Source: Mytilus trossulus
Taxonomy: Eukaryota > Mollusca > Bivalvia > Mytilida > Mytilidae
Direction: 5' to 3'
DNA: 64,000 nt
NCBI RefSeq assembly: GCF_036588685.1
Contig: NC_086380.1
Coordinates: 32,568,474-32,632,473, forward strand
Part shown: piece after piece, positions 36,935 to 48,437 of the stretch
Layout: every line of letters starts with the position of its first letter
Position numbering within the stretch: the stretch's first letter is position 1
Made by a program: the position numbers and the translations under genes
The notes under the pieces: model-generated
The model's input: the letters and a program-made list of their open reading frames with translations, nothing else
Told to the model about the DNA's origin: nothing
Database searches by the model: none

Positions 36935-37235
36935 GCTAAAAGAAAAAGATGTTGTATAATTCCAAAAGCCATAATTCAAACCCACACCACTTAGAAATGT
37001 AAAACAATTCAAAGGAGAAAACTAACTGTCTAATTTATCCACAAAATAGTCAACGAGAAACATTAGTAACACAGTAACAAACTACAACCACTGAATCCAT
37101 GCTCCTGGCTTGGAAATAGACAAAAACAGAATGTGACTGCGTCAACCTAAGCATGCTAGTTGGTGTCCAATCCTCCCCTAATCAGGGACAGTGGTGTAAT
37201 AGTACAACATGAAGATTATTGTGTGGTCATTGAAT
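36935..37235. repeat. R1 dispersed repeat copy
   Basis: AAAAAGATGTTGTATAATTC, TAAAACAATTCAAAGGAGAA and CTCCCCTAATCAGGGACAGTG match the R1 family in the orientation opposite to 52555-53154. Confidence 0.65.
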
Positions 37236-38049
37236 AAAAAGATATATAGGGTGTACCAATGCTTTTTTTTATAACAAAATCCATACTATAAGTTATTGTA
37301 CAAGTAATAAGTGAATTATAATTTGTACAAAATGTGTGTATATATAGATATATCTCAAATATTTTCTATTTTTAGATATAAAATGATACTTCCTGATTCT
37401 GTCCCAAAAATATACTAGTTATCTTTTTATTCTCCTTTTAGTTTAAGATTTATTTTAGTTTTCATCTTTACAAAAAACAATTTCTCACTGGTGACAATTT
37501 TCATGAAAGTTACAAACAACTACAATTTTAGTATTTTTGAGAGTTTAGATACAGTAGGGTTCAATGATTTGTATTCAGTAAAATTTTAGACCGCTTTGTT
37601 CTATTCTTTTTCCCCTTTATTTGATATTCGTTATATTTTATCACCTCATTTTTCTCTAATCTTTACATATTTGGCTAATTTCTCTCTATTCTGATAAGGT
37701 TTTCCCTATATTTGGCACTATTTTTTCTAATATTCTGCACTAATTTTCCCATTTTTCTCTATTCTGTAAACTCCACCAGACCATCATACAATATTGGTTC
37801 AATACACAGTGTCTATTTAGTATTTACAAATACATCTTTATTAAATTATACATGTTATACAACCCCCATTATATATAATGATTATACAGAAATTTTAATA
37901 TAGATGGAGCATTATTATATTTAGACTTTTCATAGATTCCGAATCTTGAGAATGGGATTTCGTGTTCCCTAGCTTAAAACAAAATTGGTTTTCAAGATTC
38001 TATGCTCAAATGGATGAAAACTGTATACAGACATTAAAGCTCAGTGATC

Positions 38050-38585
38050 AATAATGGTTGAATATCTTAATCTTTCAACATTTTTCGAGGGATTAGACAA
38101 GAATGAACGTGCATTTCTATAATATTTGTTATTGCTGTCTAGATATTAGCATGTAGGATAAGACAAGACAATCATCTAAAAGGATTCGAAATCAAAATAG
38201 ACAATGATAGATGGGTAAAAACATTCTTAAAAATCAGTCAACTTGCAGATGACACAACACTTTATAAACAAAAAACCAAGATATTTCAAAAGTTTTAGAC
38301 ATGATTGAAAATTTAGTATTTTATCAGTGGTTAAATCACACAAATAAAGCATTTGGTTAGGAAAACACAAACATTGCAAAGAAAAATATTAATCTTTACT
38401 AACAAACCAGTGAAATGTTTATGATTTTTTTCGGTTGTAACAAAAATAAGTTTCAAAAATTTAACACAGAATAGCAAATAGAAAAATCTAAAAAGATTAT
38501 TGAAAATCGGGAGAAAAGACATTTAACCATGATAGGTAAAATAACAGTTCTAAAATCATTAACTATAGCAAATATTACATTTTTA
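38050..38585 (+). pseudogene. LINE reverse-transcriptase relic (duplication copy 1)
   Basis: Broken reading frames encode ILACRIRQDNHLKGFEI, then KISQLADDTTLY (the RT catalytic DD block), and further on KRHLTMIGKITVLKSLTIAN, a block that follows RT in L1/Tx1- and jockey-like LINEs. Stops and frame changes separate the pieces. Non-LTR retrotransposon remnant, paralogous to 57000-57540. Confidence 0.7.
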
Positions 38586-38830
38586 GCATAAAAAGTAAAA
38601 TCACAAAAATACCGAACTCCGTAGAACATTCAAAAAGTAAAGTCAATAATCAAATGGCAATATCAAAAGATTAATAACATCAAACAAATGGATAACAACT
38701 GTCATATTCTTGACTTGGTACAAGCATTTACTTATTTGGAAAATGGTGGATTCAACCTGGTTTTGAAGCTAGATCAACCTCTCAAATGTATGACAGTCGC
38801 ATCAAAATATCCATCTGTTTCACATCTTGA
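38586..38830 (+). repeat. R5 dispersed repeat
   Basis: ATACCGAACTCCGTAGAACA, AACAACTGTCATATTCTTGA and TATGACAGTCGCATC. Same family as 15180-15480. Confidence 0.65.
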
Positions 38831-38916
38831 AAAAGAAGAAATTGTTCTGGATCTGAACTGGTTTAAAAAGATAACTTAATCTACCACCGATAAGCTTGGT
38901 GGATAAATTTTTTTCG

Positions 38917-38943
38917 TTTTTTTTTTTTTTTTTTTTTTTTTTT
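38917..38943. repeat. T27 homopolymer
   Basis: Twenty-seven consecutive T. The paralogous stretch at 57800-58140 instead holds a LINE fragment, so a deletion or slippage event happened here. Confidence 0.95.
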
Positions 38944-39999
38944 ATTAAAATACCAATTTATTTAAGAATCGAAATTACTGTATTGGAATTTTCATTCAGG
39001 TATACCTGTGTATAGCTCATTTTTATATTTTAGATCATTATTAAAACGGGTAATTTCCAAACCAGGAAGAGGTAGTAGTAAATTGATAATGGAATGTTTG
39101 AACTGCTTCGCTTTTTTTTCAAACAAACTAGATAAAACATATCGATGAATTCGAATTTTCATATATATTTACTTATTCACGATTAAAAATAAAATTTTAA
39201 TTAATGATTTAGTTGAGATGAATAATGATGTGATATTGATTACCAGAGAGTAACTCTGGATTTCTTGTAAAACAAAAGGGACCCTTCAGTAGAATGCTGC
39301 ACTAATTAAGTAAATAGTTAACACCGTGCAATATATTGTTAAATAAAAAAAATATCGATGTAACATGTGTTTTCATAGACCCATTCAGTTTTTTTTTTAT
39401 TCTAACTTGAATCAACGACCTCACAGCCTTCACCACTTCGTAAAGAGTTTCTAAGTTTTCTCTTTCGCGTTTAGCCCAATGCCTGGCATAATACTGGACT
39501 GAATCCATCAGTATTAATATTTATGTTTCCAATAGATGGATTGAGGCTCAAGAAGTGCTCTTGACAACTTTTAGGTTATCATTAATAACGTTTCCAACTA
39601 GATAATGCATGAATGGTGAACTAGCACATGTGCAATTAGAATGTTTATACTTGAAGTCGTCCATGTTGAGATTGAATAACCTTGAGTAAAAAACCCTCCT
39701 GTGAAATAGTTTTCAGTGATATACTGTGCCATTGAAATGCTGACAATAATAATGACTAAAGCAATGTTTTTTTTCAAAATATCTGAATCAACATGTCTGG
39801 TCACTTTGTCTCTGGAGGATAGTTTTAAAAGTGACAATCCTACCACCTCCGCTTACTTTATATCGATGAAAGGTATGTTTTTTTTTCTACAAGATCTAAA
39901 TCGGGTAGAGTTATAAATCGGTAACCTGGATTAGTAAAATGTTCTAAGAAAATTTTGAACCTATAAAATAGCCCACGTTATAGTGAATAAACTCATCAT

Positions 40000-40310
40000 A
40001 GATACCAGGATTAAATTTTGTTTTTACGCCAGACGCGCGTTTCGTCTACCAATAAACTAATCATTGACGCTCGATTCAAAATAAGTTAAAAAAAGCATAA
40101 ATAAAATACGAAGTTGAAGAGCATTCAGGACTAACATTCCTAAAAGTTTTAACAAAGGTAATATATTCCTGAGGTAGAAAAGCCTTAGTGTTTCAAAAAT
40201 TCAAAAGTTTTTTGTTAATAGTTAATTTATAAATTTGACCACATCAATGACAATTCATGTCAGCAAAGAAGTGCTGACTACTGAGCTGGTGATACCCTCG
40301 GGGAATTAAA
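40000..40310 (-). repeat. R3 repeat, unoccupied by the LTR element
   Basis: GATACCAGGATTAAATTTTG, AGACGCGCGTTTCGTCTACC and GCTGGTGATACCCT (to 40298). In the second duplicate the LTR of the retrotransposon begins right after GATACCCT (59508), so this is its empty site. Confidence 0.75.
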
Positions 40311-40330
40311 ACTCCACCAACATCGACCCA

Positions 40331-41870
40331 GTGGTGGTTGTATATACACCCATAACAGATACCATACTTAAATTTTTAACAGACGTTCTTGGTACAAATT
40401 AAGATAAAGTGTAGTCCGTCCAACTAATAATATAACTTATAGATACACACATACAGTTTTAGAAAACCGAATGTGTTTTTCTTTTGGTTTCATCCTAAGC
40501 GTCGCGCATGTTTATAATTAAGATGTTATCGTTATGACGACTGTAGAAACTATTTTGTTTGTTGGCATCCTTATTGTTATTAATGGCTATCTGCTAGTGG
40601 ACTTTCAGACTTTTCAATGTTGACATATAAACGTGGATATGTTTACTAGTAACAGAAATTTACCGGAAAATAAAATGTACGAAATAATTTTGAATTCTGG
40701 GATGTATATCCCTAATAGTATATAAGTGATGCCGAGCTTGCGAGTTAGCCATGCTATGATGCTAGGAGCAATATTACTTGATATCTCACGAAGTGCAAAA
40801 TTGGTTACTTATCGGAAGCGCTCTGTGAGAGTATTTCATAAAGAAAGACAACTGCGAATTATGCATTTTAATATCAAATCTAAAAGTCATGTATAATTCT
40901 ATATTGCAAGGATACAATTTTATGTGACATTATTTTACAAAACTAAATGTAAACATATTGTATGCAAAAAGATATAACAGACTATAACACACTAGATTTC
41001 TATATTTAAGGACTGATAGTAATCACATTAAACATAACCAATAAAACAGACAATCTTCTAACAAGTTTATAAAATTAAAAGCAACTTTATAAAATAAAAT
41101 AACACAACATACAAAATACAAGTAACCACTTGGTTTTTAACGTTTTACCTTCAGATAGTCAATGCTAAACACATCAATATTCTTAAAATATAGAAAAATC
41201 AGCATAATCTTTTATTAATATTTGTTCGATTTTTCTTCTTCAAAAAAGACATCACTGGTTGAAGTAAGATATTTTGCGAAATTCCTTTTACACTAAAGGC
41301 AAATTAGTGTCAGAATATACCACAGGAATATTTCAAGTGATAAATTTGAAATAAACTGACAACGCCATGGTAAACATCAACATTAAAACGACAAAACAGT
41401 CTACAAAACATATGATAGAAACAAAAGAATGAGCAACTCAAACCGCACCAAAAACAAACCGAGAATATTTTAAGAAACCTCCAAATGATTGGGAGATCTT
41501 TTTTCATAGCATGTGAGACCCTTCGTTGTTACTCATATATGTATATCAAACGTTGATTCTTTATATCTAGTTAGTAGACATTGGGGCAAAAGTGGATTGT
41601 TAAATTTCTATTATCTAGTCCAATAGACATTAATAAAAAGAAAACATGAACAAAAACTTGTTGTTGTATAATATATCAAACTTAAACAAAGTATCACACA
41701 CGATCGCATATACATCTACTGCATCAAATTTACAGTTTTCGCTGTTTAATAAGACATGAAAATATAATTTTCATTTCATTTCGATGCATACAAACATTTT
41801 ATATTTTTAAGACTTTAGAAAAAAAACTTTAGATACAATTGTGACATACGAAGTTGTCTATTTACTTCTG
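40331..41870. other. Spacer between duplication copies
   Basis: No gene. 41300-41530 holds an R6 copy in minus orientation. 41500-41830 is a diverged version of the flank found at 28660-29000 in the A-type unit, so it belongs to the GPCR 4 unit. Confidence 0.45.
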
Positions 41871-42904
41871 TTAATCTACATCGTCTGAGTTTACTTCCAT
41901 TTGCAAATGACGCATGCAGAACGCCGTTAAATCAGACTGTAAAAGAGCAAATGTTCTTCTGAGTTCAAAGTTCAATATGAGGTAAACTGGTAAAAACAAA
42001 AGGTAAGACACCAACAACATAAAGTGAGTGATGATTAGCGACGTGTACGCACATTCATTTGAGGTATTTTCCGAGTTAGTTAATTTTGATATAATAAACA
42101 CTGTTAGAGGCCATTCTACTGCCAATGTTAATAGTAATATTCCTAACGACTGGCATTGCTGCATTGTACATTTTCTATTGCGAGGTATAGCAGTAACACT
42201 GTTTACGAATACTCTTTTGCGTCGGAGGTAGCTAAGACGAATAGCGTAAATTAAGGGAACAACACATACTGACATCACGACACATGGCACTATTTGAACG
42301 ATAATTTCACAAAGCCAATTATAAAATGAAGCGTAGACAGTAGTATCAATCCCGTTTCGATAGCTAAACGTACATGGTTTCCCAGAATTATGAACAAAAT
42401 CAAAGAATTTATATCCATGTGTTATACAGGCACATACATAAATTATAATAGTAAACGTGAAAAATCTATCCACTTTATACCAAACAAGTGCACTGAACGG
42501 CCATCGGAAACAAAGAAATCTCTGAACACCATAGACAGCTAGTTGCCATAAAGTAGCTGTATGAAAAATGTTCGGCAAAATAAATCCCAATATTCGGTAT
42601 GCATAACACCAGTCTGAAGGAACTTGATATGTATTGTCCAGCGAGAAAAATAAATTAAAATTGGAAGTTGAAATACACCGTGTAGCGTGTTTGATATTGA
42701 TATTCCCGTTGCCTGTACTGTGGATGCAGATCGATCGTCTTTATCGTAATTGATAAGAGTTATATATAGAATATTAAAACACAATGTAATGACGATTACT
42801 ATAGGAGCAGCTACACTGTACAAGATCTTGGCGATTTTATAGTCACATTCGGATGAAAATGTTCCGTTCACAAATGGCGGTAATCCTAACAGAGCTTCCT
42901 CCAT
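41871..42904 (-). pseudogene. Rhodopsin-like GPCR, type A, copy 4, frameshifted
   Basis: Covers the full receptor length from MEEALLGLPP to NSDDVD, but in two frames: 42904 to about 42650 and about 42645 to 41871. In the codons for IYFFSLD the A-run at 42646-42650 has five A where the intact copies have six, so one base is missing early in the region after TM2. Everything downstream stays open and conserved. Either a very young pseudogene or a homopolymer sequencing error. More diverged in TM6-ECL3 (SKLTNSENTSNECAY) than the other A-type copies. Confidence 0.85.
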
Positions 42905-43548
42905 TGCAACAAGAAAAGGTTAACAATGTTAATGATCAAGCGTATTAAAATGTGATCCACGCGAACAATTATAATCATACGTCAATCTTAATTTAAGGTT
43001 TCCTCTCGTTTTCCTGTTGAAGAATACTAGTACATAAAATCACATCTTTAATTGAATCTTTCAACTTGAAATATCTTATACATACACAAACGGGATTAAT
43101 GTTGATATGTTGAATGTTAGCATCTAGTTTTGATTACATTTTTACATAAAAAATTGGAAATTAGATGGTACCGGTGAAAATCATAAGAATGAAAGGACAC
43201 TTTTTTATTTGTTATTGAACCGTGTGTACACGGAGATTTGCCTCAAATATCATCTGCAATTCATTATATTTCCTTTCAGTATGAGAATTATCTTCATTTT
43301 CTCGCATAAATTCTTCCAATAGTTATCTTTTCTCATTCTATTTGAAATATTTAATTTTTGTTACAAAATGATAAACCATAGATTTGGACCCAAAAAGATC
43401 AATAAAACGACTCGCCCTAAAGTTAAAATTATTTTTGCAAAATAAATATTTTGTGTAAACCCACTGAGATTTAAACATGGAGGTATCAAGTCTTAGAAAA
43501 TAGAGTGTGTGTTATAACTCATTGTTTAATTTGAGACGAAGTGTGTTG
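42905..43548 (-). other. Upstream flank of GPCR 4
   Basis: Matches the flank of the other A-type genes up to TTTGAGACGAAGTGTGT, then jumps at 43548 into the sequence that starts the second duplication copy. Marks the breakpoint between duplicates. Confidence 0.6.
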
Positions 43549-43989
43549 ATGTCACGTACGTGTAAAAGTTACCTTTTTACCAGTTTAATTTATGTTTGTG
43601 TTAAATAGTGAGTGGTTATGTGTTTTTACGAAATACTGCGGTACGTGTGTTTGTGTCAAATTGTTACAAAATTGTGTCTTTGTTAAAATAGTGTTACATG
43701 CGTACGTGTCTTTCTCTTACAGTTACTGCTGTTTGTGTCTTTGTGCCAAATATTGTTGTAAATGTCTTAGTTTGGACTGTTATAGTGGAAATAATTGTAT
43801 ACAGTTCGAGATTGCATGTTCGTTACGTAAGTGTGTCACTGTTTGTGATGTCTTGTGGTGTCTGTCCTAGATGGATGATACTTGTTGTTCTTCAGTTTGC
43901 ATGTTGAGTCGAATATTATACTATTTGTTTGTGCATTTATCTTTGATGAGTGTTCTTAATTGTGTCTGTGTTGTATTTATGTCAAGTAG

Positions 43990-44340
43990 AATTATCATTT
44001 TGGATATATTTTAAGCATTGTCATCTTAGCGAGAGGTTTGGCTAGCAGTCAAAAAACAAGTCCAACTCGACCGCCATTTGTTTTCTTAAAATGTCCTGTG
44101 CCATGTTCGGGAAATGAAAGTTGTTATCAAATAGTTCTTTTCTTTGTATGTTTACGTTTGTTTTTGTTTCACTTCAGTGTCCCTATTGTTCATTTGTCTT
44201 CCTCTTGTAGTCGGTGTGTTTGTTTTTTCGGTTTTAATTTGTAACCCAGATTTGTTTTCTTTTAATCGATTGATGACTTTTGAAAACCGGAATACTATTT
44301 ATTTGGGATAGACAGTGTTGTATATGTCTGTTATTTAAAT
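43990..44340 (+). repeat. R4 dispersed repeat
   Basis: GAGAGGTTTGGCTAGCAGTC and AAAATGTCCTGTGCCATGTT; paralogous to 25700-26040. Confidence 0.65.
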
Positions 44341-44887
44341 AAATGTATAACTATTATAATTAAATACCGCTGCACGCGTCTTTTGTCGTATCTGTCTGTG
44401 CGAAATAGCGCTGTACGTACGAATTATGGTCTCTAAAAACAATATAGAAATCTCATATTTTGCTGTTCAATTCTGCATTTGAACATATTTTATATTCCAA
44501 TTAATAATATATAACAAAATAAAAATATAGTTAATCTTGGTTAGTAAAACTAGATATTCAACATAAATGTGTTTCAATTATCAATGGCCATACAGAACTA
44601 TCGCACATACAAAGGATATATTGTTTCTAAATAAAGAATCATATAACTTCATATCTTAAAATAATTTATTTATTAAAGGTGAAGCACTGAAAATAGGTTA
44701 CAGATGTACGTTCAACGGTTATAATTGAATTTTGAATATGCACTAACGTTCACAAATTCTCCATAATGTTCTATAATAAATGCTATTAACGAGGAATTCT
44801 GTGATTTGTTAAAATTCCACGAGTTTTAAGAAGATATAAAATAGCTTTATATGAATGATATTCGACGAGGTTAACTTTTAATTCATA

Positions 44888-45922
44888 CTAATCTACATCG
44901 TCTGAGTTTACTTCCATTTGCAAATGACGCATGAAGAAAATAGTTAAATCGGACTTTAAAGTAGCAAATGTTCTTCTGAGTTCAAAATTCAATATGAAGT
45001 AAACTGGTAAAAATAAGAGATAAGATACCAGCACTATAAAGTGAAGAATGATCAGTGACGTATACGCACAATCCTCTGACGCTGTTTCCGGATACCTTAT
45101 GTGTAATATACTTAACAAAGTAAGAGGCCATTCTACTGCCAACGTAATTAGCAATATTCCTAAAGACTGGCGTTGCTGCATTGTACATTTTCGATTGCGA
45201 GGTATAGCAGTAACACTGTTAACGAATACTCTTTTGCGTCGGACGTAACTAAGACGAATAGCGTAAATTAACGGACCCACACACACAGTCATAACGACAC
45301 ATGGCACTATTTGAACGATTATTGCACAAAGCCAATTATAAAATGGAGTGTAGACAGTAGTATCAATCCCGTTTCGATAGCTAAACGTACATGGTTTCCC
45401 AGAATCATAAACAAAATCAAAGAATTTATATCCATGTATTATAAATGCACATACATAAATTATAATAGTAAACTTGAGAAATCTATCCACTTTATACCAA
45501 ACAAGTGCACTGAACGGCCATCGGAAACAAAGGAATCTCTGAACACCATAGACAGCTAGTTGCCATAAAATAGCTGTATGAAAAATGTTCGGCAAAATAA
45601 ATCCCAATATTCGGTATGCATAACACCAGTCTGAAGGAACTTGATATGTATTGTCCAGCGAGAAAAAATAAATTAAAATTGGAAGTTGAAATACACCGTG
45701 AAGCGTGTTTGATATTGCTATTCTCGTTGACTGTACTGTAGATGCAGATCGATCGTCTTTATCGTAATTGATGAGAGTTATATATAGAATATTAAAACAC
45801 AATGTAATGACGATGACTATAGGAGCAGCTACACTGTACAAGATCTTGGCGATTTTATAGTCACATTCGGATGAAAATGTTCCGTTCACAAATGGCGGTA
45901 ATCCTAACAGCGCTTCCTCCAT
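44888..45922 (-). CDS. Rhodopsin-like GPCR, type A, copy 5 (344 aa)
   Basis: Intact single-exon receptor, almost the same protein as copies 1 and 6: N13GT, N44, C100/C178, VQRF at the end of TM3, EWPL in TM6, tail MEVNSDDVD. It carries R67 in TM2 (VQSTRIAIS) where its sisters have Gly, a charged residue inside a helix that could affect folding. Duplication counterpart of copy 1. Confidence 0.85.
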   Translation of the reverse strand: MEEALLGLPPFVNGTFSSECDYKIAKILYSVAAPIVIVITLCFNILYITLINYDKDDRSASTVQSTRIAISNTLHGVFQLPILIYFFSLDNTYQVPSDWCYAYRILGFILPNIFHTAILWQLAVYGVQRFLCFRWPFSALVWYKVDRFLKFTIIIYVCAFIIHGYKFFDFVYDSGKPCTFSYRNGIDTTVYTPFYNWLCAIIVQIVPCVVMTVCVGPLIYAIRLSYVRRKRVFVNSVTAIPRNRKCTMQQRQSLGILLITLAVEWPLTLLSILHIRYPETASEDCAYTSLIILHFIVLVSYLLFLPVYFILNFELRRTFATLKSDLTIFFMRHLQMEVNSDDVD

Positions 45923-46586
45923 TGCAATAAGAAAAGGTTTAAAATGTTAATGATAAAGCGTATTAAAGTGTGATCCACGTGAACCATCATAATTATACGT
46001 CAATCTTAATATAAAGTTTCCTCTCGTTTTCCTGTTGAAGAATACTAGTACATAAAATCACATCTTCAATTGAATCTTTCAACTTGACATATCTTATACA
46101 TACACATACGGGATTAATGTTGATATGTTGAATGTTAGCATCTAGTATTGATTACATTTTTACATAAATAATTGGAAATCAGATTGTACCGGTGAAAACC
46201 ATAAGAATGTAAGGACACTTTTTTATTTGTTATTATTTTTTTATTTGTTACACATATCTGTAATTCATTATTTTTCCTTGCATCATGAAAATTATCCTCA
46301 TTTTCTCCTATAAATGCTTCCAATAATTATCTTTTCTCATTCTATTTGAAATATTTTGTTACAAAATGATAAACCATAGATTTAGGCCCGAAAAGAACTA
46401 TACAACGACTCGCCCCAAAGTTAAAATTATTTTCGCAAAATAAATATTTTGTGTAAACCCACTGATTTGAAACATGGAGGTATAAAGTCTTAGAAAGTAG
46501 AGTGTGTGTTATAACTCATTGTTTAATTTGAGACAAAGTGTGTGTTTATTAGGTAATTATCTATATGACGGTTGCAAATACAATTG

Positions 46587-46759
46587 GCCGTTTCAGAATC
46601 TAATGCATCCTGGGTAATATTTACAAAAGTGTACACCAAAACGTCCTGATTGGTTAAAAATGTCAAAAACAATGGAAATTTAACCAATGACGTGACGTTG
46701 TTTTCATTTTGGGGTACGAACAATGAAATTACCCATGATGCTTTAGATTTTGAAACGGC
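46587..46759. mobile_element. 173-bp MITE, unit U5 copy
   Basis: Same ends, length and CAATTG flanks (46581-46586 and 46760-46765) as the U2 and U6 copies. Confidence 0.85.
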
Positions 46760-47568
46760 CAATTGTTTGTTGGTATACCGTTAATGATAATTCTAGCACT
46801 GGATCGATACCGAGCATCACTGAAAAGTCGTTGATTGTCAAAATGTGCAGTACAATTTGTATTGTTAGTGTTTTATTAACCCGATCAGTATATGATATTG
46901 CTCGAGCTTTTGAGTAAATTATGATGTACTCCATGAGAAAATATAACAGTACTCTATAAAGGTGCAATAGCTCATTTATGATATAGTATCGACAAGTATT
47001 ACACTAACATAAAAGATACAATAACTTTGTCACATTCTGCAAATCTGATCCCGTATTAACACAGCAATAAAACAAACAACAGTATACAAAACACAATATG
47101 GAAAAACTATGTGCAATACAAACGCCATAAAAAGGGGGCCTGATCTCATGTGCCTTGAAAGAGTAAGAAAATATTGCTCCACATGTAGACCCTAAGTGTT
47201 AATCATACATGTATGTTGCAGGGTGATTAGTTATATTAAGTAACGAGGCACCGGACAATAGCGGATTGATGATTGACTCTTATCTAATCCAAATGACCTC
47301 AACAACAGTATACTCCAATATTTATGTTGTTTTTTATGTTCAATTTGACAACGTATCACACATGATAGAATCATACTGCATCAACATTATAGTTTTTGCT
47401 TTTAAAATCTACGCGAAATGGAATTTTCATTATAATTCATAATTTTTTTTTATATAACATAAAATAATTTATATCTTTTTAAGCGAAATGAGATAATCAA
47501 TTGCTCACGAAGTAGACCATTTTTGTATGTTAGTCGGAAAAAAAAATGACAACGCCGTAGCTAAAAAC

Positions 47569-47609
47569 TAGAGGCTCTAAAGAACCTGTGTCGCTCACCT
47601 TGGTCTATG
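47569..47609. repeat. R2 element stub at unit junction
   Basis: Same 41-bp stub and same joint to CGAAATAG as at 29105-29145. Confidence 0.8.
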
Positions 47610-47855
47610 CGAAATAGCACTGTACGTACGAACTATGGTCTCTAAAACTATATAGAAATATCATTTTCTGCAGTTCAATTTTGCATTTGAACATATTTTA
47701 TGTTCCAATTAATAATATTTAACAAATAAAAATATATTTAATCTTGGTTAGTGAGACTAGATATTCAACATAAATGTGTTTCAATTATCAATGACCATAC
47801 AGAACTATCGCACATACAAAGGATATATTGTTTCTAAATAAAAAAAAATCACATA

Positions 47856-48063
47856 CTGTGGATTCATATATTTTCGTGGGTACCAATTTTCGTGGATTAA
47901 GGAAAACTTGCATGTTCGTGGATATTTAATTTCTTGGTCTTGCCAAAGTCTGTATACAAGCCTATATAAAATGTGGTATTCGTTGAACATTTAAATTCGT
48001 GGTTCTCCTGTACCCACGAAAACCACGAAAATTGGTATCCAACGAATAATGATGAATCCACAG
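47856..48063. mobile_element. 208-bp Tc1/mariner-type MITE
   Basis: Ends CTGTGGATTCAT...ATGAATCCACAG with long inverted similarity (CCAATTTTCGTGG inward), flanked by TA on each side (47854-47855 and 48064-48065). Empty paralogs at about 26333 and 29390 read ATCACATAACATCAT with a single TA. Confidence 0.9.
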
Positions 48064-48437
48064 TAACATCATATCTTCAAATAATTTATTTATTAAAGGT
48101 GAAGCAATGAAAAAAGGTTACAGATGTACGTTCAAAGGTTTAAAATTCTTTAAAATTGTATTTGGAGTAATTTAATTACTTAATTACAAATAAAAGTATC
48201 CATATTTGATCATTGTTCAAAATCTTGACCATTCAAAAAACCCACGTATATGATAACAGTTATCAGTTATTATTGAAATTTGAATATACACCAACGTTCA
48301 CAAATTCTCCACACTGTTCTATGATAAATGCCATTAACGAGGAATTCTGTGATTTGTTAAAATATTCCATGAGTATTCAGAAGACATAGAATAGCTTTAT
48401 TTGAATGTTGTTCGACGAGGTTAACTTTTAATTCATA

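Larger units (their letters stand above)
35690..37325. other. Segment present only in duplication copy 1
   Basis: At 56250-56285 the second copy runs from TTTTACATCC to GTGTGTATATATAGATATAT without this 1.6 kb. It contains the foldback element (35846-36142) and an R1 copy (about 36935-37235). Either inserted in copy 1 or deleted from copy 2. Confidence 0.6.
24885..40330. repeat. Segmental duplication, copy 1 (GPCRs 1-3)
   Basis: It starts near GATGTCACGTACGTGTAAAA and ends near GCTGGTGATACCCT at 40298. It matches 43549-59508 in order: R4 region, GPCR A, GPCR A, R3 region, GPCR B, LINE relic, R5, R3. Offsets shift from 18.3 to 20.6 kb and back because of insertions and deletions in either copy. 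Confidence 0.85.
45923..47609 (-). other. Upstream flank of GPCR 5 (unit U5)
   Basis: Duplicated unit flank with the 173-bp MITE at 46587-46759 (absent from the counterpart flank of GPCR 1), an R6 relic near 47140-47200, and the R2 stub 47569-47609 at the junction to unit U6. Confidence 0.55.

Noticed and set aside
43592-43870. Cys-rich 92-aa ORF, also present at about 25387-25593
   Set aside because: Conserved only between the two segmental duplicates, different start in each, and it runs into a dispersed repeat; no protein family recognised.
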